This document shows positions 6,678-10,061 of a stretch of DNA of 10,061 nt, piece by piece (position 1 is the first letter of the stretch; the number at the start of each line of letters is the position of its first letter). The stretch spans positions 1-10,061 of the forward strand of contig QILJ01000417.1 in assembly GCA_003233295.1 (NCBI GenBank), in the 5' to 3' direction. The notes beneath the pieces are model-generated. The model saw only the letters and a program-made list of their open reading frames with translations, was not told the DNA's origin and ran no database searches. Source of the stretch: Ignavibacteria bacterium (GTDB lineage: Bacteria; Bacteroidota; Ignavibacteria; Ignavibacteriales; Melioribacteraceae). The translations under genes were made by a program, and so were the position numbers.

Positions 6678-9600
6678 ATCTCTTTATCCTCTACACCTAC
6701 ATGAGTACCTTGAATTACCAAATTATCTACTGACCATCCCCAGCTATTTACAAATTGATCGGCAAATAATCTGAATCTGAATAGAACCGTATCACCAGGT
6801 GAAAATTTATCCAATAGATTAATGCTGTGGGCTTTATACATTGATTCGGTTCCAGGCTGACCACCGTTATATGCATTCAGCCAATCATTATTCCAGCGTG
6901 CGTCATAACCATCCTCAAGAGGAATCCACTCTGTCCCATTATTTCCTTCAACAATTACATAATCCCAGAACTCTGTTTGACCAAATACAGAACCAGGATC
7001 ACCGATCTCAACAATTGCAATATCGTCATATTCAAGCGTTGCATCGGTAGAAGCTATAACTATTGGAACTCGCAGTAATGCAGTCAGCATACTATTATTC
7101 TCATAAGGATGCGGAGAATTTATCGATGCATCTAAAAATCCGGGGTTCACATCAATGTTGAATCCGTTAAGTACAAATTCATCTTCACGGCTTTCAAAAT
7201 CAGTAGTGTATCCTGGTTCCGGTGCTAATAATTCAACGACATCTACATCTGCCACAGTTGATCTGTATGTTCTTGCATTTTTAAAAGAATTCAGATAAAT
7301 GGTTGTTGGCTCATAACTTGTAACCGGAATTATAAGCATTGTATCAACAATATTACTTGTTTTTAATGTCATAACATTTTTATCATTCATAACCACGTGG
7401 GTTGAATCATAAACCGAGCGTAATGATGCGTTAAGTATTATGCCTGTTACACCTTGATTTGCAGATATGATTCCCGGAGATAACGTTACTACCGGGGGTT
7501 TGTGATCGGCTAATTCCGGCAGTGAAACAGACCAGATACCTCTACCATGTGTTGCTACAATAACTTCGTCATCTACAACTCTAATTTCCCAGATTGCAAC
7601 TTGCGGTAATCCATTGTTTGCTAGATGCCATGATGCACCGCCGTCAGTTGATTCAATCAAACCGATATCCGTGCCCGCCCAGATTATATCAGTGTTATAC
7701 GGCATAACCGAGACGCAATAAGTTGCAACATTCGGGAATCCGTTTGTACTGGCCGTACCACCAGTGCTGTATCCGGTTATATCTTCCCATGTTTGTCCAT
7801 AATCGGTAGTTCTTAATATTTTGGGACGTTCTGAAAATGAATAAGTAGCATACGCAGTTGCTTCATCTGTCGGATGTGTGTCTAACCCTGACAAATTGCC
7901 CATTGTAACCGTTGTATAATCATTTGTAGGCTGGAACGATATTCCCCCATCTTTGGATACATAAATTCCGTCACTTAAGGCACCAGCCCAAACAACTTGC
8001 GGTGACGCAATTGAAGTTGTAACTTGTGCAAAAGAAAAATAACCTGCATTAGCAAATGCTGGAATTTGATATAATGACCAGCTATCGCCAAAGTTTTCAC
8101 TTCGGTAAACGCCTTCAGTTGTAATTGCAAATAATAAATCCGGATCGCTATATGATTTTGCTATTTTTGAAATAAACGGTGAAACCGCACTATTACCCCA
8201 ACCGTTAAAACCAACATTTGCGGCAGCAGAAGTATTCCACCCGTCTGTAGTTTTAATGAACCGGTTAAATTGAGAACCTCCTATCATTTTATTGCCGTCC
8301 CCATAATGCCAGGATACTTCAAATCCGTCACCACCTATACGATGAGAATACTTCGTTGTTTTATCAGCATCTACATTTGGGGTTGATTCCCAAGTACCAT
8401 TATCCTGCATACCTCCAAAATATCTGCTTTCTAAAGGTTTTTTATCAACACCATAAAATTGAGAAGTATTGTAACCATTATCACCTATTTCATCAAATGA
8501 CGCTCCACCGTCATATGAGATAGCAACACCGCCATCGTTACCATTAAGAAAAATGAATTCCTGAGCAGATTCGTTTGTAATATACATAGTTATATTGTGA
8601 TGATCAGGATGTACATAAGTATCCGTAGGATAGTTACCATAAGCATCGGTTATAGCTACGGTTTGCCTAGTTAATGAAGGTAATTTACCTACTTCAATTC
8701 TTAGTAGAATATCCGGTAGATTTTCGGGAACCCATTGCTTACCTGGTATCATTTTAAATCCAACTACGAATGAATTCTCATATTTTAAACCATTGTCTCT
8801 TGCAATCTCAGAAGATGAACTTGTTGAATCATAATCTACATTGTTTATAAATATTACATCTCCGCGAGCGACTCCAAGATAAAATTGACCATTACGATAA
8901 ACATCTGTAAAAGAGCACATTAATTGTTTGTTATTCTTAATATCCCAAACTTCAAATGGAACATTTATATAATCCATATAGAGAAACGTAGTAGCATTGA
9001 ACATATGTGCTTTTTGAGATTTACCCGGCCCGAATCTTATTTCAATATCGGTCAGTTCAGTATTGATTAAAACCGGTTCACCCCAGAAATCTTCTCCCGT
9101 TCCAATTCCGCCGTCTCTTTCCGGTAAACTTAAAGGATTATATGTAAATAAAGTATCAAGATCAGTATCAGTAATATCTGAAATACCAAAAATAGAGTCT
9201 GTTGAAATTTCAGATCTCCAAAGATCAATTCCGCCCACATAAACTATACTTTCATCAAAGGGATCAACTCCAATTGTATTGTCATACCACCCTTGATCAC
9301 CGAGCCATTTTATATCGGTACCATTAGCCTCTTCAACTTCTTTCCAAGTTGTGCCGCCATCAAAAGTTGCAAACATTTTTCCAGATGAAGAATTTACTGA
9401 AGCATAAACCTTATTAGTATCAGTAGGTGCTATCGCTATTTCGGCTCTACCGCCGCCTATCTTTGCTTTCTCGGGAAGCACCCAAGTTTCACCGGCATCC
9501 CAAGAACGAATAATACCATTGTTAGCCGGAGCAAACAGAGTGTTGAAATTCTGCGGATTAGCTCTAAGGTCTTGAATTCTTCCAGTAAATTTTTCAGTCC

Positions 9601-10061
9601 AAGTAGCTCCACCGTCAGTGGTTTTGTAAATACCAGTATTGGTTGCAGCAATAACAATATTTTCATTTGACGGATCTATTGCCAGCCTATTAACATATGC
9701 AAAGTTAGGATCATCAGCAGTTGATGCTAACTGTGACCATGTTGCACCTCTATCGGTTGTTTTCATTATACCGTTGCCTTCAATAGCATCTGCATTGAAA
9801 AATCCTTCACCGGTACCGGCATAAAGAACATCATGATTTGACCCCGCCATCTCCAAGCAGGTAACTGCCAGGTTAGGCAGATCGTCTGTAAGCGGGATCC
9901 AGCTTTGTCCGGCATCGGTTGTTTTCCAAACTCCGCCACCGACTGAACCTGCAAACCATGTACTATTAGCAGCATCATCAGGATCAACAACTATTGCCCT
10001 TGTCCTTCCGCCAACATTTGCCGGACCGCGTTCAACCCAATTTAGAACCTCTAAAGCAGAA
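6389..10061 (-). CDS. T9SS-secreted multi-Asp-box (BNR/sortilin-like) beta-propeller protein (N-terminus cut by window edge)
   Basis: The reading frame is open to the window edge, showing 1223 residues. The TTG at 9856 is internal, because conserved propeller sequence (WVERGPANVGGRTRAIVVDP, then GGVWKTTDAGQSW) precedes it without interruption. The signal peptide must lie outside the window. About eleven Asp-box/BNR-type repeats of the form TDxGxTW are visible, near positions 9908, 9747, 9610, 9491, 9354, 8505, 8243 (degenerate), 8090, 7942, 7799 and 7642. They build one or two sortilin/VPS10-like beta-propellers over residues 1-850. An Ig-like segment follows (about 850-950), then a jelly-roll resembling MAM or immune-inhibitor-A C-terminal domains (about 950-1120), and a T9SS type A sorting domain (about 1128-1223). 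A 195-residue insertion splits the propeller at about 285-479. The protein should cross the outer membrane by type IX secretion and be anchored or released. Its ligand or enzymatic role is unknown. Glycosidase activity, sometimes annotated for such proteins, is not supported by visible catalytic residues. Confidence 0.93.
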   Translation of the reverse strand, partial: SALEVLNWVERGPANVGGRTRAIVVDPDDAANSTWFAGSVGGGVWKTTDAGQSWIPLTDDLPNLAVTCLEMAGSNHDVLYAGTGEGFFNADAIEGNGIMKTTDRGATWSQLASTADDPNFAYVNRLAIDPSNENIVIAATNTGIYKTTDGGATWTEKFTGRIQDLRANPQNFNTLFAPANNGIIRSWDAGETWVLPEKAKIGGGRAEIAIAPTDTNKVYASVNSSSGKMFATFDGGTTWKEVEEANGTDIKWLGDQGWYDNTIGVDPFDESIVYVGGIDLWRSEISTDSIFGISDITDTDLDTLFTYNPLSLPERDGGIGTGEDFWGEPVLINTELTDIEIRFGPGKSQKAHMFNATTFLYMDYINVPFEVWDIKNNKQLMCSFTDVYRNGQFYLGVARGDVIFINNVDYDSTSSSSEIARDNGLKYENSFVVGFKMIPGKQWVPENLPDILLRIEVGKLPSLTRQTVAITDAYGNYPTDTYVHPDHHNITMYITNESAQEFIFLNGNDGGVAISYDGGASFDEIGDNGYNTSQFYGVDKKPLESRYFGGMQDNGTWESTPNVDADKTTKYSHRIGGDGFEVSWHYGDGNKMIGGSQFNRFIKTTDGWNTSAAANVGFNGWGNSAVSPFISKIAKSYSDPDLLFAITTEGVYRSENFGDSWSLYQIPAFANAGYFSFAQVTTSIASPQVVWAGALSDGIYVSKDGGISFQPTNDYTTVTMGNLSGLDTHPTDEATAYATYSFSERPKILRTTDYGQTWEDITGYSTGGTASTNGFPNVATYCVSVMPYNTDIIWAGTDIGLIESTDGGASWHLANNGLPQVAIWEIRVVDDEVIVATHGRGIWSVSLPELADHKPPVVTLSPGIISANQGVTGIILNASLRSVYDSTHVVMNDKNVMTLKTSNIVDTMLIIPVTSYEPTTIYLNSFKNARTYRSTVADVDVVELLAPEPGYTTDFESREDEFVLNGFNIDVNPGFLDASINSPHPYENNSMLTALLRVPIVIASTDATLEYDDIAIVEIGDPGSVFGQTEFWDYVIVEGNNGTEWIPLEDGYDARWNNDWLNAYNGGQPGTESMYKAHSINLLDKFSPGDTVLFRFRLFADQFVNSWGWSVDNLVIQGTHVGVEDKEILPKKFELSQNYPNPFNPSTKITFSLPAESKVKLQVFNTLGELVTTLVDETKAAGVHQLEWNAGNLASGVYLYRINAESVGNAKQFNSVKKMILLK
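8622..9210 (-). other. about 195-residue non-propeller insertion within the BNR region
   Basis: The propeller line DGGTTWKEV ... YVGGIDLWRSE normally leads straight into an HPDHHN-type segment and the next Asp-box. Here about 195 residues intervene with no Asp-box. They include FGPGKSQKA, VPFEVWDIKNNKQLMCSF and GDVIFINNVDYD. The alternation of hydrophobic and polar residues suggests a beta-sandwich module. I recall similar VPFEVWDI-like segments in other Ignavibacteria secreted proteins, but this is recollection and not a search result. Boundaries are approximate. Confidence 0.55.

Noticed and set aside
9854..9856. TTG as start of the propeller protein
   Set aside because: Conserved, uninterrupted propeller sequence continues in frame for 68 more codons to the window edge, so the true start is outside.
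9766..9990. 74-codon minus-strand frame and its neighbours over the right end
   Set aside because: The frame carrying GGVWKTTDAGQSW and NVGGRTRAIVVDP is the propeller protein and runs through this stretch. The other frames are shadows.

Overview
The window is an AT-rich bacterial chromosomal segment. It most likely comes from the Ignavibacteria / Chlorobi-Bacteroidota side of the tree. The best evidence is a very large secreted protein on the minus strand. Its C-terminus carries the asparagine-tyrosine-proline-asparagine-proline-phenylalanine-asparagine-proline signature and the FlgD-like fold typical of type IX secretion (T9SS) type A sorting domains in that group. No mobile element, CRISPR array, tRNA or rRNA was recognised.

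Layout. Positions 1-2291 (minus) hold the 5' 763 codons of a fused FAD-binding and Fe-S oxidoreductase of the D-lactate / D-2-hydroxyglutarate dehydrogenase type; its C-terminus lies outside the window. It starts at a TTG. Upstream of it, behind a clear rho-independent terminator at 2366-2401, lies a complete AMP-forming fatty acid-CoA ligase (2524-4167, minus). The two genes are co-directional, but the terminator implies separate transcripts. A 308-bp divergent spacer separates the ligase from a complete secreted formylglycine-type sulfatase (4476-5966, plus). This spacer also holds a short open reading frame with a ribosome-binding site and a nine-A run, just ahead of the sulfatase. After the sulfatase comes a 422-bp spacer rich in small inverted repeats, ending in a bidirectional terminator. 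From there to the right edge is the 3' 1223 codons of the T9SS-secreted, multi-Asp-box beta-propeller protein (6389-10061, minus), truncated at its N-terminus.

Function. The two left-hand genes point to carbon metabolism: oxidation of a 2-hydroxy acid with electrons passed to a membrane or soluble acceptor, and activation of medium- or long-chain carboxylates to CoA thioesters. The two right-hand genes make exported proteins. One is a sulfatase, probably desulfating polysaccharide or other sulfate esters outside the cytoplasm. The other is a large cell-surface or released propeller protein. I see no evidence that all four form one pathway. No wholly new multi-gene system is evident. The points most worth following up are the leader-ORF / poly-A arrangement before the sulfatase, the roughly 195-residue insertion inside the propeller protein, and the structured spacer at 5967-6388.
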